From the NCBI GenBank assembly GCA_016930835.1, contig JAFGGA010000032.1, forward strand, positions 1-52,072: a stretch of DNA of 52,072 nucleotides. Reading direction: 5' to 3'. Below, one piece after another: positions 18,655 through 27,017 of this stretch (the stretch's first letter is position 1; the number at the start of each line of letters is the position of its first letter). A program made the position numbers and the translations under genes. The notes below the pieces were generated by a model. That model was not told the origin of the DNA. It made no database searches and worked only from the letters and a program-made list of their open reading frames with translations. Source of the stretch: Deltaproteobacteria bacterium (lineage in GTDB: Bacteria > Desulfobacterota > DSM-4660 > Desulfatiglandales > HGW-15).

Positions 18655-18882
18655 ACATCACCTTAATTATGAAATCCTGTACCTTCACCATGGAAATCTC
18701 ATGAGAAATGGGCTACCCAAGATACCCTTATCCCCACTTGATATCAATGTATTATTTGTTTTGGTTTCCTTTTTGGAATCTCTAATACCAAAGAATAAAA
18801 TGAAGCATATTTTTAGGATATAAAGTATGATTCGGGAAAAAACAAGGTTTGTGCCCCCCATATAACAAACGCCATTATATTC

Positions 18883-18910
18883 TTGATAATATTATTCTAA
18901 ATTTTATAAT
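18883..18910 (+). promoter_or_regulatory. Candidate sigma-70 promoter of the hybrid histidine kinase
   Basis: TTGATA at 18883-18888 and a perfect TATAAT at 18905-18910 with 16 bases between them. Transcription would begin near 18917 and leave an unusually long leader of ~180 bases before the ATG at 19099. Confidence 0.55.
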
Positions 18911-18916
18911 AAGCCT

Positions 18917-19098
18917 TGGATCACTCCAGCGACCCGATACCCCGGGGAGCCATCCTCCCGGCTTGAATGGAATCGACAGAAGAAAGGGATTGGGTTAATA
19001 CGCCGGGTAAACAATTGTGGAGAAGGTTAAAGGGGCCGGGGGCATCACCCTCCCGGGTTTACCATTGAGGATCTTTCAAGATCCAGAGGACTCTAAGG
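18917..19098 (+). promoter_or_regulatory. Structured GC-rich 5' leader of the histidine kinase gene
   Basis: In an otherwise AT-rich gap, this leader contains two similar GC-rich hairpins (18942-18961 and 19036-19056, both beginning CCGGGG and ending CTCCCGG). A perfect 7-bp hairpin GGATCTT-tc-AAGATCC at 19069-19084 ends just before the ribosome site AGAGGA (19085-19090). The layout suits a regulatory RNA or riboswitch acting on translation. I do not recognise it as a specific known class. Confidence 0.35.
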
Positions 19099-21339
19099 AT
19101 GTTATCTGAAGGCATCGTCCTCCAATCCGCCGGATCATTGTCAGTGGCCGTTTTGGCCCTGATCATGACCATCCTGCAGACTTTGTTTTTTAACAAAAAG
19201 CCACAATTCAGATGGTATGCTTGGAGTGCAGCCATATCGTTTTCAGCCCTTCTCTATGCTGTCGGCATCTTCATTGAGTACAACACATCGCGGGGATCCC
19301 TCAACCGGTTTTCGGGCATTTTAGAGTTTACGGCCCTGATATGCCTGCTCCATAGCATGTATGGATTTACCTTCTCCTATCTCGGTATCAAGAGCAAATT
19401 ATACCATCCCATAGCGGGTATATGGCATGGGATCATTATCCTGCTGTTATGGTTCACCCCCTACATTGTGTCCGATCAGTTTGTTGAATGGTACTTTTTC
19501 ACGCTACGCAGCCCTTACATTGAACCGGCCTTGGGCCCTATGGGTCCCGTGTTCGAGCTCTATACGGCCATCGCCGCCGTATTTGTGTTGATTACATGGT
19601 TTCGACATAAAGGGGCCGACCCGAAGCACCGCGTTATTTTCCTGGCGGGAATGGGTTTCTGGATCTTGCTGGGCATTCACGACGGTTTGGTCTCCATGGG
19701 AATTTTAACCTTTCAATATACCATGGAATATGGATTCATGGGGTTTGCCATGGTGGTACTCTGGGTGGTTTTTGACAGCTATTTGGAAACAAAGGCCGTT
19801 GAGAAATATCGCGTCATCACGGAATTTACCAACGATTGCATCCTGGTGATACAGGATGGAAAAACCGTTTTTGGGAATCATGCTTTTTGCAGCATGCTGG
19901 GCCGGCCGTTAACCGATTCGGCGGCTCAGGATTTTTTTGATATCATACCACCGGAAAAGCGTGAAATGGCCTTAGAGCTTTATTACACGCTCTTAAACGG
20001 GACTGAGGTGCCTAACCCCAATATGGTCAGTATTCAGAGATCCGATGGTGAAAGAAGACTTTTACAAATCACGTCAAACCCTATTCGATACAGGAATAGG
20101 GCTGCCATCTTGGTCATCATGCGGGATGTGACGGAACAAAAATTGGAGGAGGAAGCCCTCCGGGAAAGTGAAGAAAAAGTACGCCAGTTAAAAAAAATGG
20201 AATCCCTCGGACTTTTGGCCGGTGGAGTCGCTCATGATCTAAACAATGTCCTGTCGGGTATCATCACCTACCCGGAATTGATCTTGATGAATCTACCCCT
20301 AGATAGCGACCTCAGAAAGGACATCGAGACAATCAAAGATTCCGGCAACAAGGCCGCGGCTATTGTCCAGGATCTACTAACGGTGGCAAGAGGAGTCACC
20401 ATCGCGAAAGAACCGTTGAACCTAAATGATGTGGTGAACGACTATTTGAAATCTCCGGAGTTTGAAAAGCTGGTTAGATTCCATCCCTCTGTTTCGTTCA
20501 GAGCTAATCTTTCAATCGATATTTTCAATATTCTAGGTTCTCATTTCCACCTTAAAAAGACCGTCATGAATTTGATTTCAAATGCCGTGGAGGCCATTGA
20601 CGGTCAAGGCGATATCACCATCTCAACGATGAATCGTTATGTTGATCGGCCCTTCGAGGGGTATCATGACGAAATCAAGGCAGGTGAATACGCCATTTTG
20701 TCCATATCGGATAAAGGTCCGAACCTACAGCCCAATGACCTGAGGAGAATATTTGAGCCGTTCTATACAAAAAAGGTCATGGGCAGAAGTGGGACCGGCT
20801 TGGGGCTGACTGTTGTGTGGAATGTGGTCCAGGACCACGAAGGATACATAGAGGTCCTGAGTAATGAAAAAGGCACGAAGTTTAGATTATATTTTCCCAT
20901 CACAAGGGTTGAAGTGCCGGAAAAGGATTCACCTTTACCCATAAAGGATTTTCGAGGAAACGGAGAGATGATCCTGGTGGTTGATGATGTGGAAAGTCAA
21001 AGAATCATCTCCTGTAAAATATTGGAGACCTTGGGATATCGAACCACGGCCGTTTCCAGTGGAGAGGAAGCTGTTGAGTATCTAAAAAATCATTCCGTTG
21101 ATTTAGTCGTATTGGATATGGTCATGGAGCCGGGAATGGACGGTCGTAAAACCTATGAAAAGATCGTCGAGATAAGGCCCAATCAAAAAGCGATTATCGT
21201 GAGCGGGTTTGTTGAACCGGAAGAGGTGAAGGCAACCCAGGAACTTGGAGCTGGTGAGTATGTAAAAAAACCCTTTACCGTTGAAAAGCTGGGAATTGCC
21301 GTGAAAACAGAGCTGATGAAGATATCAATCGTTGAATGA
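19099..21339 (+). CDS. Hybrid sensor histidine kinase with 7TM sensor, PAS and receiver domains
   Basis: 746 residues. The first ~230 form a membrane domain of about seven helices of the 7TM histidine-kinase sensor type (VLALIMTILQTLFF at the start, FMGFAMVVLWVVF as the last helix). A PAS domain follows at ~240-355. HisKA contains phosphoacceptor His379 in LAGGVAHDLNNVLSG. The ATPase domain shows NLISNAVEAI and GTGLGLTVVWNVV. A C-terminal receiver domain (~628-745) has Asp673 in VVLDMVMEP and the conserved Lys in EYVKKPF. No output domain is fused, so a partner regulator or phosphotransfer protein must be elsewhere. Confidence 0.92.
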   Translation: MLSEGIVLQSAGSLSVAVLALIMTILQTLFFNKKPQFRWYAWSAAISFSALLYAVGIFIEYNTSRGSLNRFSGILEFTALICLLHSMYGFTFSYLGIKSKLYHPIAGIWHGIIILLLWFTPYIVSDQFVEWYFFTLRSPYIEPALGPMGPVFELYTAIAAVFVLITWFRHKGADPKHRVIFLAGMGFWILLGIHDGLVSMGILTFQYTMEYGFMGFAMVVLWVVFDSYLETKAVEKYRVITEFTNDCILVIQDGKTVFGNHAFCSMLGRPLTDSAAQDFFDIIPPEKREMALELYYTLLNGTEVPNPNMVSIQRSDGERRLLQITSNPIRYRNRAAILVIMRDVTEQKLEEEALRESEEKVRQLKKMESLGLLAGGVAHDLNNVLSGIITYPELILMNLPLDSDLRKDIETIKDSGNKAAAIVQDLLTVARGVTIAKEPLNLNDVVNDYLKSPEFEKLVRFHPSVSFRANLSIDIFNILGSHFHLKKTVMNLISNAVEAIDGQGDITISTMNRYVDRPFEGYHDEIKAGEYAILSISDKGPNLQPNDLRRIFEPFYTKKVMGRSGTGLGLTVVWNVVQDHEGYIEVLSNEKGTKFRLYFPITRVEVPEKDSPLPIKDFRGNGEMILVVDDVESQRIISCKILETLGYRTTAVSSGEEAVEYLKNHSVDLVVLDMVMEPGMDGRKTYEKIVEIRPNQKAIIVSGFVEPEEVKATQELGAGEYVKKPFTVEKLGIAVKTELMKISIVE

Positions 21340-21423
21340 ACAAAAGCCCTTGTCCTTTCTTTTGGTAAATTCTATGTCGGAGGTATCCAGTGGGAAAACA
21401 GCTCAAAATGTGCATACGCCGCT

Positions 21424-21451
21424 CCTGACCGAAAAAGAACTTTCGGTTAGG
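21424..21451 (+). other. Hairpin between kinase and phospholipase-like genes
   Basis: An inverted repeat with core ACCGAAA and TTTCGGT (10-bp arms, few mismatches, loop of 8) lies 85 bases after the kinase stop. No run of T follows, so it is a weak candidate for transcription termination or RNA processing. Confidence 0.35.
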
Positions 21452-21601
21452 AGGCTTCAAATCAATATCTAAAAAAATGGAAGATTCAGGTTAATAGGAT
21501 TGAAGTGTAGTGGCTTATGCAATCGATTGATCCGGCGTTCAGGCCCTACTTTCAGGACACGATCTTTAAGAATGCTTTTGTCGGAAAAGGAGGGAATGAA
21601 A

Positions 21602-22438
21602 ATGAAAAAATTATATAGGATCGGGCTTATATCAATCGTCATGATATTGATGATGGTCCCAACCATTAGCCAGGCCTTTAGCTCCGCCACCCATATCTAT
21701 ATTGCCGAAAAGGTTTTCAACCCAATCAGGAATAAGATTGACCTTTATTACGGCAGTATGGCGCCTGATATGGCTTTATATGTGGCCGATGCGGTGCGAT
21801 GGCCCTCTGCATTTCTCGATACCCATTATCATTATATGGACCTCAGGTCCTACGCCCGGGGCAATATTCAAACAGCCTTTGCAAAAGGTTGGTTAACGCA
21901 TAATGAAGCATGGGGGGCTGACTATTTTGCTCATATAGAGTATCCATTTGGGAGTGGTAATGATGGTTATGTCATCCAAAAGGCGACTCAGCTTGTTGAT
22001 ATGTTTGAAATGTTGAATATCGAGTTCGCGCATTTTGCCATCGAAGTTGCGATAGATCTATTGCTTAAAAATGACGACCCTTCACTCGGGGGTAAGTTAC
22101 TTTTCGCCAACCTGTTACGTTCCTGGCAGGACCGGAATCTATTGGCAAATGTTTTGGTCTGGCAAGAACGCAGGACGGACTGGTTCACCCTGGCCATGTC
22201 GGAATTGACCTTTCGTAACCTGATTCACCAATACGCCTTGGCCTTTTCATTGCCCGGTCAGCAAGCCAAAGATGCCTTGGCCGAGTTAGGGGTGCAACTG
22301 GCATCTGAAATGTATGGGATAGAGGGGGTTACTCCCGAACAACTTTTCGTGATATTGGATGCGGCCATCAGTCTATGTGTCGCAGACTATCAAGACGTTA
22401 TTCACCACACGATCAATCAAATCAAAAACAACCTATAG
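21602..22438 (+). CDS. Secreted zinc-dependent phospholipase C-like protein
   Basis: 278 residues from the ATG at 21602, with GGAGGG eight bases upstream (an ATG at 21596 is too close). Residues 1-23 are a Sec signal peptide (ISIVMILMMVPTISQAF). The mature part shows the spacing of the zinc-dependent phospholipase C fold: ATHIYIAEK, GSMAPDM, DTHYHYMD, GWLTHNEAWGADYFAH and FAHFAIEVAID. These His/Asp/Glu residues would hold three Zn ions. Substrate (phospholipid or otherwise) cannot be told. A clear terminator follows 15 bases after the stop. Confidence 0.65.
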   Translation: MKKLYRIGLISIVMILMMVPTISQAFSSATHIYIAEKVFNPIRNKIDLYYGSMAPDMALYVADAVRWPSAFLDTHYHYMDLRSYARGNIQTAFAKGWLTHNEAWGADYFAHIEYPFGSGNDGYVIQKATQLVDMFEMLNIEFAHFAIEVAIDLLLKNDDPSLGGKLLFANLLRSWQDRNLLANVLVWQERRTDWFTLAMSELTFRNLIHQYALAFSLPGQQAKDALAELGVQLASEMYGIEGVTPEQLFVILDAAISLCVADYQDVIHHTINQIKNNL

Positions 22439-22453
22439 TCGGAGATTATCAAA

Positions 22454-22481
22454 AGCAGGGTCAAGTGACCCTGCTTTTTTT
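22454..22481 (+). terminator. Rho-independent terminator after the phospholipase-like gene
   Basis: Perfect 10-bp inverted repeat AGCAGGGTCA/TGACCCTGCT (22454-22475) followed by a run of T. Confidence 0.9.
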
Positions 22482-22490
22482 ATTACTAAT

Positions 22491-22844
22491 GGGGGCATTA
22501 ATATTTAGCCACTCTTGTTGTTGATCTTTTAACCGAATTTGGGCAAACAATGTCGACGTTCCATGCCGCCCGGGGAGAGTTCTTTCATCAGTTCCAACTA
22601 TTCGACATAAGCCTTCGGGACGGCATCCAGCCTTCATAATCTTCTGGATGAAGCCCCATCGGAAGGCCTCTCCGACCGAATCCATCTTCCTTGCCTGCAC
22701 GGTAAAATATTCGCGACTGGGGGGCGGTAACGGGATTGGTCGAATTTGAGTTGGAACTTACAAAAGAGCTTCCCCTGGGCGGCATATGTCATCAAAAGAT
22801 TGCCCATTTTCATGTATAAAAAATTATGGTCTTAATAGTAAAAT
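22491..22844 (-). mobile_element. MITE-like repeat, copy 1
   Basis: About 354 bases, alignable over their whole length with 26211-26570 at roughly 80-85% identity by eye. On the minus strand the element begins TTTTACTATTAAGACC and ends near ATTAATGCCCCCATT. An internal pair of 35-base inverted arms (22565-22599 and 22749-22783) has diverged in this copy. It sits directly after the terminator of the phospholipase-like gene. No transposase is encoded. Mobility is shown by copy 2, which splits a gene. Confidence 0.7.
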
Positions 22845-22948
22845 CGAAGAGATGTGAAAATGAGGAGCAAGTTTAGATTGAAAAACAAAAATGGATAAGC
22901 TATACATTTTGATTATATGCATCAGCGCCCTAAAACTGAAAAGGGTAA

Positions 22949-23002
22949 TACCCCCACCCTTTCCTTTCAAATCGAGAAGAATAGGTGGGGGTAAAATTTT
23001 TT
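22949..23002 (+). terminator. Terminator-like hairpin upstream of the URO-D remnant
   Basis: Perfect 10-bp arms TACCCCCACC (22949-22958) and GGTGGGGGTA (22984-22993), loop of 25, followed by AAATTTTTT. No complete gene reads into it from the left. It could end read-through from the repeat or act as an attenuator for the genes at 23079. Confidence 0.4.
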
Positions 23003-23078
23003 CTACGATGCGTGTTCAAGACACCATCAATAAAAGAGAAAAATATGTAAAAAAATAGACTGGAGATTGATTGACCTT

Positions 23079-23612
23079 ATGGATAAGACTCAGGAAAGGC
23101 TTGAGCGTTGGATAGCCGCGGAAGGAATCAACTTTATTGATTCGGACGCGGAGGGCGCCTATATAAAGAGGGCGCGCCGGGTGGCGGACGCGGTTCAACT
23201 CAAGGTACCGGACCGGGTTCCCATCGAGCTGGTCTTTGGTGTGTTTCCGGCCCTGGCTAATGGATATACTGCTGAAGACATTCTTTTTTTTGAGGGAGAG
23301 AACACCTCCCGATTAGAGGTCATTCGTGACATTCCTAAAGGAAAGGCTGTTTATCATTTTGAGCGGGTGGATCTGCGCAAGGCCAAAGAGATATTGGGGG
23401 ATACGGTCTGTATCAGAGGAAACGTCCCGGTTTCACTGCTTCATACAGGGAAACCTGATGACGTTAAGGCTTATGTAAAAAATCTGATTGATATTGTTGG
23501 AAAGGACGGGGGGCTCATCGTGGACAGCGGTTCTATCTTTGACGAGGCCAAACATGAAAATGTAAAGGCTATGGTCGATTTTACCAAGGAATATGGACGA
23601 TATTCATCATGA
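23079..23612 (+). pseudogene. Internally deleted uroporphyrinogen decarboxylase-family protein
   Basis: 177 residues from the ATG at 23079 (GGAG 13 bases upstream; a TTG at 23067 is too close to it). The family (URO-D/MtaA-like proteins) normally has ~350-400 residues. Residues to ~72 match the N-terminal part (RARRVADAVQLKVPDRVPIE to AEDILFF). From ENTSRLEVIRDIPKGKAVYH onward the sequence is the C-terminal third (RKAKEILGDTVCIRGNVPVS, GKDGGLIVDSGSIFDEAKHE). About 190 residues of the barrel are missing without loss of frame. It cannot form the complete active site. Its stop overlaps the glutaredoxin start by four bases. Confidence 0.75.
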
Positions 23613-23866
23613 AAAGAGTCATTATCTACACAACCGGATTTTGTCCTTACTGCGAAAAGGCGAAAAGGCTTTTGGATCAGAAAGGTGTGGCGTATCAGGA
23701 GATTCGTATAGACGAGAATCTCAGGTTGGGGGTTGAGATGAAGCGGAAGAGCGGGGGCCTAAAGAGCGTGCCACAGATCTTTATCGACGATTTTCACGTC
23801 GGGGGCTGCGATGATCTTTATGCTCTTGAACGAGAAAACAAGTTGGATGGATTGCTTAAAGGTTAG
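23609..23866 (+). CDS. grxC: Glutaredoxin
   Basis: 85 residues, typical for a class I glutaredoxin such as GrxC. It has the dithiol active site CPYC (residues 12-15), the cis-proline motif SVPQIFID (~53-60) and the GG motif HVGGCDDL. It reduces disulfides or mixed disulfides with a low-molecular-weight thiol. It starts inside the stop of the URO-D remnant (ATGA), so its translation may still depend on that broken gene. Confidence 0.93.
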   Translation: MKRVIIYTTGFCPYCEKAKRLLDQKGVAYQEIRIDENLRLGVEMKRKSGGLKSVPQIFIDDFHVGGCDDLYALERENKLDGLLKG

Positions 23867-23871
23867 TCAGA

Positions 23872-24183
23872 TTATATATCCTTAAGGATTTCATTATATT
23901 GCATTTTGCTTTCTTTTTTAATGAGAAGATAAGTCTCTTCATAAATCATGGACCTTGGACCAATTGCAACGAAATGAATCTCCATTGGATCTTCTAAACG
24001 ATAGATGATCCTAAATTTCCCAACGCGTATACTTCTCAATCCTTCCAGTTCATCTTTCAAGGGTTTTCCCGAACAAGGTTCTACTATTAGAAGTTTAAGG
24101 GTGCTTTTGATCTTTCTTTTCAGTTCCGGATGTAGGCTGAGGATAAATTTTTTTAGATCGTCAGAGACTTTAAGTTTGTACAT
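23872..24183 (-). CDS. RelE/ParE-family toxin
   Basis: 103 residues, the size of RelE-type mRNA interferases. The core shows LHPELKRKIKSTLKLLI, CSGKPLKDELEGLRSIRVGK and FRIIYRLED, followed by a strand ending VAIGPR. The basic residues fit ribosome-dependent mRNA cleavage. The antitoxin gene lies 11 bases upstream in the same operon. The C-terminus is ~15 residues longer than many relatives. The pair appears intact, unlike the vapBC locus 2 kb away. Confidence 0.85.
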   Translation of the reverse strand: MYKLKVSDDLKKFILSLHPELKRKIKSTLKLLIVEPCSGKPLKDELEGLRSIRVGKFRIIYRLEDPMEIHFVAIGPRSMIYEETYLLIKKESKMQYNEILKDI

Positions 24184-24194
24184 GGTCTGGGAGT

Positions 24195-24458
24195 CTATTC
24201 GCCAAAAAGTTCTTCAAGGGTATAAAGCCTTGCCTTATTCTGTTTTAATGCCTTTAAACCTTTTTTGATCTCTTGAATAAGATCCGGATTGGAGCGAATG
24301 ATGTTTGTTTCCTTCCATCCTTCAAATTCATCCGGGCTGACTAGAACGGCTATTGGGCGGCCGTTTTTTGTGATCATAATCTCCTCATCCATGGTGTTTA
24401 CTTTATCAACCAGGCTGCTGAGTTTCATTTTTGCCTCTGATAAGGATAATGTCTCCAT
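24195..24458 (-). CDS. Phd/YefM-family antitoxin
   Basis: 87 residues from the ATG at 24458, chosen for GGAGGT six bases upstream. The N-terminal ~55 residues are the Phd/YefM DNA-binding fold (LSLSEAKMKLSSLVDKV, then EEIMITKNGRPIAVLVSPDE). The C-terminal ~30 residues, ending TLEELFGE, would wrap the RelE toxin. It should repress its own operon together with the toxin. The order antitoxin then toxin is standard. Confidence 0.88.
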   Translation of the reverse strand: METLSLSEAKMKLSSLVDKVNTMDEEIMITKNGRPIAVLVSPDEFEGWKETNIIRSNPDLIQEIKKGLKALKQNKARLYTLEELFGE

Positions 24459-24583
24459 ATTTTGACCTCCATTTAGATCAATCCGAATTCTGGTCATTTT
24501 ATCGAATGTAATCTTTATCGTCAATAAGAAGAATGAGATGAAACGTGGTCAAGGGAGAAAAAGATTTTATGCTAAGAGGGACC

Positions 24584-25762
24584 TTAACCTGTCACACCGC
24601 CCTCAACCCATTCCTGGATTTGTTCTTTTGTATATCCAAGCGAATCCAAAATCTCTGTGGTGTTTTCACCCGGGATCGGTGCCGACTTCCTGATTTGGCC
24701 GGGTGTTCGGGATAGCTTGATGGGTATGCCGAGTTGTCTGATCTTCCCATATTCAGGGTGATCCACATCCAAGATCATCTTTCTATGGTGGATATGCGGA
24801 TCATCCGGCACCTCATCAAATGAATAGACCGGCGCCACCTGGGTGTCGGCCTTTCTGAGGGTATCAAACCATTCATCCCGTGTCTTGGTCAGGAATATTT
24901 CCTGAACGGCCTTGATCATCTCCTCTTGTTTGGATGGATCATATTGATGAGGGATGAAATCCGGCCTCCCCACGGCCTCACAAAATCGTTCCCAATGTTT
25001 CGGTTCCATGTTGGTGGTGCATATGTATTTGCCGTCCTTTGTCCGCCATTGATGGATTCCCGCACTATCTGAAAAACCTGGGACGGCACCTGTGCGAAAA
25101 TATCTTTGAAAGGCCGAGAGCGCAAATCCCATGGTGCAATCAATCATGCCGATATCGACATGCTGCCCCTGCCCGTCCTTATCCCGAGCCCTCAATGCCA
25201 AAAGGATGCCGATCACGGCGTTGAGACCGGTGGTGATGTCGCCGATGGGGATATTGCGCAACTTGGATAATTGATCCCCACCGATCAAGGATAATAGCCC
25301 CGATAAAGCTAAGGCAACGGGATCATGACCTGGAATGCCTCGATACGGCCCATCCTGACCACTCATGGAGATAGAGCAATAGACGATGCGGGGATTGATC
25401 TTGCGGATGGTCTCATAGTCGAGGTCCATTTTCTCCATAACACCCGGCCTGAAATCCTCCACCAACACATCCTGCTCTTTGACCAGATCGAGGATAATCC
25501 GGCGCGCCTCCGGTCGTCTAAGATCAAGCAAGAGGCTTTTTCGGTTGCGGAGTAAAAATTCCTGTGCCCTGATCTTTTTTCGCTGGATTTCATCCAATCT
25601 CCCTTGAAACTGCATCTGTTCGTGTTTTTCTATCTGTTTGGGATCTTCCACCCGGATAATATCCGCCCCCATATCTCCCAAAACCCATGTACAGTAGGGA
25701 CCCGGTAATGTCCTGGATAGATCCAGCACCTTAATGTCGTCCATTGGCAAAGACAATGTCAT
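24584..25762 (-). CDS. CaiB/BaiF-family (class III) CoA-transferase
   Basis: 392 residues, full length for the formyl-CoA:oxalate/carnitine CoA-transferase family. Signatures include LDLSRTLPGPYCTWVLGDMG near the N-terminus, the catalytic-Asp region HVDIGMIDCTMGF (~residue 200) and the C-terminal QLGIPIKLSRTPG. It moves CoA between carboxylic acids; the acid cannot be read from the sequence. The start is ambiguous because GGAGG lies only one base before the ATG at 25762. A TTG at about 25756 or the ATG at 25744 may be used instead. It stands alone, flanked by toxin-antitoxin loci and repeats. Confidence 0.9.
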   Translation of the reverse strand: MTLSLPMDDIKVLDLSRTLPGPYCTWVLGDMGADIIRVEDPKQIEKHEQMQFQGRLDEIQRKKIRAQEFLLRNRKSLLLDLRRPEARRIILDLVKEQDVLVEDFRPGVMEKMDLDYETIRKINPRIVYCSISMSGQDGPYRGIPGHDPVALALSGLLSLIGGDQLSKLRNIPIGDITTGLNAVIGILLALRARDKDGQGQHVDIGMIDCTMGFALSAFQRYFRTGAVPGFSDSAGIHQWRTKDGKYICTTNMEPKHWERFCEAVGRPDFIPHQYDPSKQEEMIKAVQEIFLTKTRDEWFDTLRKADTQVAPVYSFDEVPDDPHIHHRKMILDVDHPEYGKIRQLGIPIKLSRTPGQIRKSAPIPGENTTEILDSLGYTKEQIQEWVEGGVTG

Positions 25763-25856
25763 TCCTCCGTGTGTTCAAACGATGATTTGTTCTTTCAAGC
25801 CCCACATCGGTGTTTTTGAGCCTCTTCATCATCTCATGAAGTGATGCCTGACTCTG

Positions 25857-25883
25857 CCCTCTCCCTCGATGAGGTGGAGAGGG
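25857..25883. repeat. Small dispersed-repeat hairpin
   Basis: Perfect inverted arms CCCTCTCC (25857-25864) and GGAGAGGG (25876-25883), within a stretch ending in GGTGGGGGG that resembles a widely dispersed intergenic repeat type in bacteria. No gene is seen between it and 25929. Confidence 0.4.
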
Positions 25884-25928
25884 ATTCGGCGTGAGTTTAG
25901 CCGAACGGTTAGGGTGGGGGGCAGTCGT

Positions 25929-26704
25929 TTAATCCGATGATTCATTTTGGCATGTAACACGGGGTTGGATAAAATGGCAAGGCCAAAGGGATTTGGAAGG
26001 AAACATTTGAATGAAATCCGTCATCCGGAAGAGCGAACATACAGAACATGGCGATAATGACATCAATCGTTTTTCGTATGGTGATGCCTGATTTTCGGAG
26101 CTTGCGGTGGTTTTCGGCACTCCGGACAGCGACCTCATATCCGCCCATTTGCTGAAAGGTGAGGGCGCTTAAAAAAGAGCGGGCTGTTTTGAAATCCCTA
26201 TCGGACCCATTAATAGGGTCATTAATATTTAGACACTCCTATTCCCGGTTTTTTATACCGAATTTGGGCAATCCATTTCAACCTTCCATGCCGCCCAGGG
26301 GGAGCTCATTCATCCGTTCCAACTATTCATCATAAGCCTTTGGGACGGCACCTAGGCCTTCATAATCTGCTGGATGAAGCCCCATCGGACGGCCTCTCCG
26401 ACCGAATCCATCTTCCGTGCCTGCACGGTAAAATATTCGCGGCTAGGGGGCGGTAATGGGCTTGGTCGAATTTGAGTTGGAACGGATGAATGAGCTCCCC
26501 CTGGGCGGCATATGTCATCAAAAGATTGCCCATTTTCATGTATAAAAAATGATGGTCTCAATAGTAAAACCCTGTAACACTTCTGTAAGGATCAAATCTC
26601 CAATAATAATGGGCGCATTGGCTAGGTAGTGATCCAGTAGATCCGTTTGCCATGTTGGTGCCATTAAAGTAATCGATCCAAACAGATGAGTCGACCAACA
26701 TCAT
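25929..26704 (-). pseudogene. vapC-like PIN toxin gene, frameshifted and split by a mobile repeat
   Basis: Reading the minus strand from 26704, MMLVDSSVWIDYFNGT is a PIN-domain N-terminus. Near 26655 the frame shifts by one, and the gene continues TWQTDLLDHYLANAPIIIGD and LILTEVLQGF. At about 26570 the MITE-like repeat copy 2 interrupts it. The gene resumes at about 26208 with DRDFKTARSFLSALTF, then GGYEVAVRSAENHRKL and GITIRKTIDVIIAMFC, and loses frame again near the C-terminus (stop at 25929). Together the parts make one VapC RNase, now dead. Its start overlaps the stop of the vapB remnant (ATGA). This precise split gives the boundaries of the inserted element. Confidence 0.88.
26211..26570 (-). 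mobile_element. MITE-like repeat, copy 2, inserted in vapC
   Basis: A 360-base element, homologous to 22491-22844, lying between the two halves of a vapC gene. It carries perfect 35-base inverted arms at 26290-26324 and 26475-26509, beginning GCCGCCCAGGGG, around a 150-base loop. Its outermost ~24 bases form imperfect inverted repeats of the type ACTAT..G..CAT.A.T.TTTA. No target duplication could be set with certainty. No transposase is present in the window. Confidence 0.75.
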
Positions 26705-26895
26705 TGATCCGACCTCATTGAATCGAGAACGCCCTCCCATTTCAGTCTTCCGCGAAGTTTTTTAATTCGCTCCTGCTTTTTCATCTGAACCAATCATTTC
26801 AACCCGGTTTCGACAACGGCTTTTTTGGTTTTGATTTTGGTGAGTTCCATTGCCTCATTCATAAGTTCATCGTTTATGATTTTATTTGTTCGCAT
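26701..26895 (-). pseudogene. vapB-like antitoxin gene with an internal stop
   Basis: From the ATG at 26895, MRTNKIINDELMNEAMELTK and IKTKKAVVETGLK are followed by TGA, then in the same frame LVQMKKQERIKKLRGRLKWE and GVLDSMRSDQ. Without the TGA this is a normal ~64-residue VapB ribbon-helix-helix antitoxin with its toxin-binding tail (LRGRLKWEG). The nonsense codon removes the toxin-binding half. A large palindrome lies just upstream. The DNA-binding half (33 residues) could still be made. Confidence 0.85.
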
Positions 26896-26906
26896 AAAAT
26901 CTCTCA

Positions 26907-26946
26907 ATATGATGTGTATGGTTGCTATGACATATACACATCATAT
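26907..26946. promoter_or_regulatory. Palindromic operator of the vapBC operon
   Basis: Arms ATATGATGTGTATG (26907-26920) and CATATACACATCATAT (26931-26946) match over 13 bases with a 10-base spacer, 12 bases upstream of the vapB ATG. This is the expected position for autoregulation by a VapB dimer pair. The operator is intact although both genes are broken. Confidence 0.65.
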
Positions 26947-27017
26947 GAGGGTCAAGATAAATATCCAGCCAGATATATCCCATTGACATGTAACCGGGGA
27001 TAAGCCATTATCCAGCC

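Noticed and set aside
18917-19098. Calling the kinase leader a molybdenum-cofactor riboswitch
   Set aside because: Some GC-rich hairpin features reminded me of that class, but I cannot match its conserved core with confidence, and a histidine kinase would be an odd target.
22461-22785. Open frames inside the repeat copies (also 26352-26561)
   Set aside because: A ~58-codon minus-strand frame is shared by both copies, but this follows from DNA identity; the substitutions show no bias to silent changes, and no ribosome site is seen.
26794-26796. In-frame TGA of vapB read as selenocysteine
   Set aside because: VapB antitoxins are not selenoproteins, no SECIS-like hairpin was seen after it, and the neighbouring vapC is also broken; a nonsense mutation is the simpler reading.
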